Source: Luteibacter rhizovicinus DSM 16549 (lineage in GTDB: Bacteria; Pseudomonadota; Gammaproteobacteria; Xanthomonadales; Rhodanobacteraceae). From it: a stretch of DNA of 64,000 bases. Where the stretch lies: the NCBI RefSeq assembly GCF_001887595.1, contig NZ_CP017480.1:2756001-2820000 (forward strand), given 5' to 3'. Every line of letters starts with the position of its first letter. Position 1 is the stretch's first letter. Below are positions 63,938 to 64,000 of the stretch, piece by piece. The position numbers and the translations under genes were made by a program. The notes under the pieces were generated by a model. It was given only the letters and a program-made list of their open reading frames with translations, searched no databases and was not told the DNA's origin.

Positions 63938-64000
63938 GCGACACTCCGCGACATATCCCGCAAAGGATACGCCACCCGTGCCGGCCTACAGGCACCTCCT

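Overview
The window is about 64 kb of GC-rich chromosome from a gammaproteobacterium of the Xanthomonadales (Lysobacterales). The gene order around leuS-lptE-holA-nadD-rsfS-rlmH-maf-rng-yhdP and the protein sequences look most like Rhodanobacteraceae such as Luteibacter or Dyella. That placement rests on remembered family sequences, not on a search. No rRNA, tRNA, CRISPR array, transposase or prophage was found. Most of the window is ordinary housekeeping DNA with a few accessory insertions.

Layout. 1-3.4 kb: a small membrane protein, an OmpR-type two-component pair and Dps. 3.4-7 kb: secreted M61 peptidase, DUF4442 protein and the CnoX-type thioredoxin. 7-10.6 kb: a pqi lipid-transport operon in which PqiA is split into two genes. 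10.6-22.7 kb: a long conserved block for translation, outer-membrane biogenesis and RNA processing (leuS to yhdP). 22.7-24.8 kb: a HigBA toxin-antitoxin pair abutting a convergent sterol-desaturase-family gene, inserted between yhdP and tldD. 24.9-26.3 kb: tldD. 26.4-36.2 kb: an accessory stretch with a solitary fliD behind a sigma-54-like promoter, a 2374-residue secreted GH2/GH64 enzyme with three discoidin domains, and a 45-residue membrane peptide that also has a sigma-54-like promoter. 36.3-39.1 kb: darP (yjgA), DUF1653, pmbA (tldE) and DUF4870. 39.5-48.1 kb, minus strand: ispA, xseB, tilS, a NYN-LOTUS RNA-binding protein, accA and dnaE, with one secreted orphan on the plus strand. 48.4-52.6 kb, minus strand: a Nudix hydrolase, then five genes with 4-base overlaps (ECF sigma factor, DUF3619, DUF3106, nitroreductase, ExoIX) and a membrane protein. 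52.8-57.5 kb: SufT, a DUF4279-like protein, and two secreted proteases (M4 and S8) that probably act outside the cell; a 20-bp lux-box-like palindrome precedes the M4 gene. 57.5-63.9 kb: single-domain asparaginase, acyl-CoA dehydrogenase, WrbA-DUF2069, YihY-TlpA-AcyP, and the copper-delivery pair SCO1-PCu(A)C.

Three themes tie the window together. First, a short palindromic repeat family (at least 14 copies at nine intergenic loci, with a covarying stem and a T[G/A]AA loop) marks convergent gene ends and the edges of the accessory insertions. Second, translational coupling through ATGA or GTGA overlaps is very common. Third, the organism appears equipped for an extracellular degradative lifestyle: a large beta-1,3-glucan-directed enzyme plus M4, S8 and M61 peptidases. 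Two good -24/-12 promoters suggest RpoN control in the accessory stretch.
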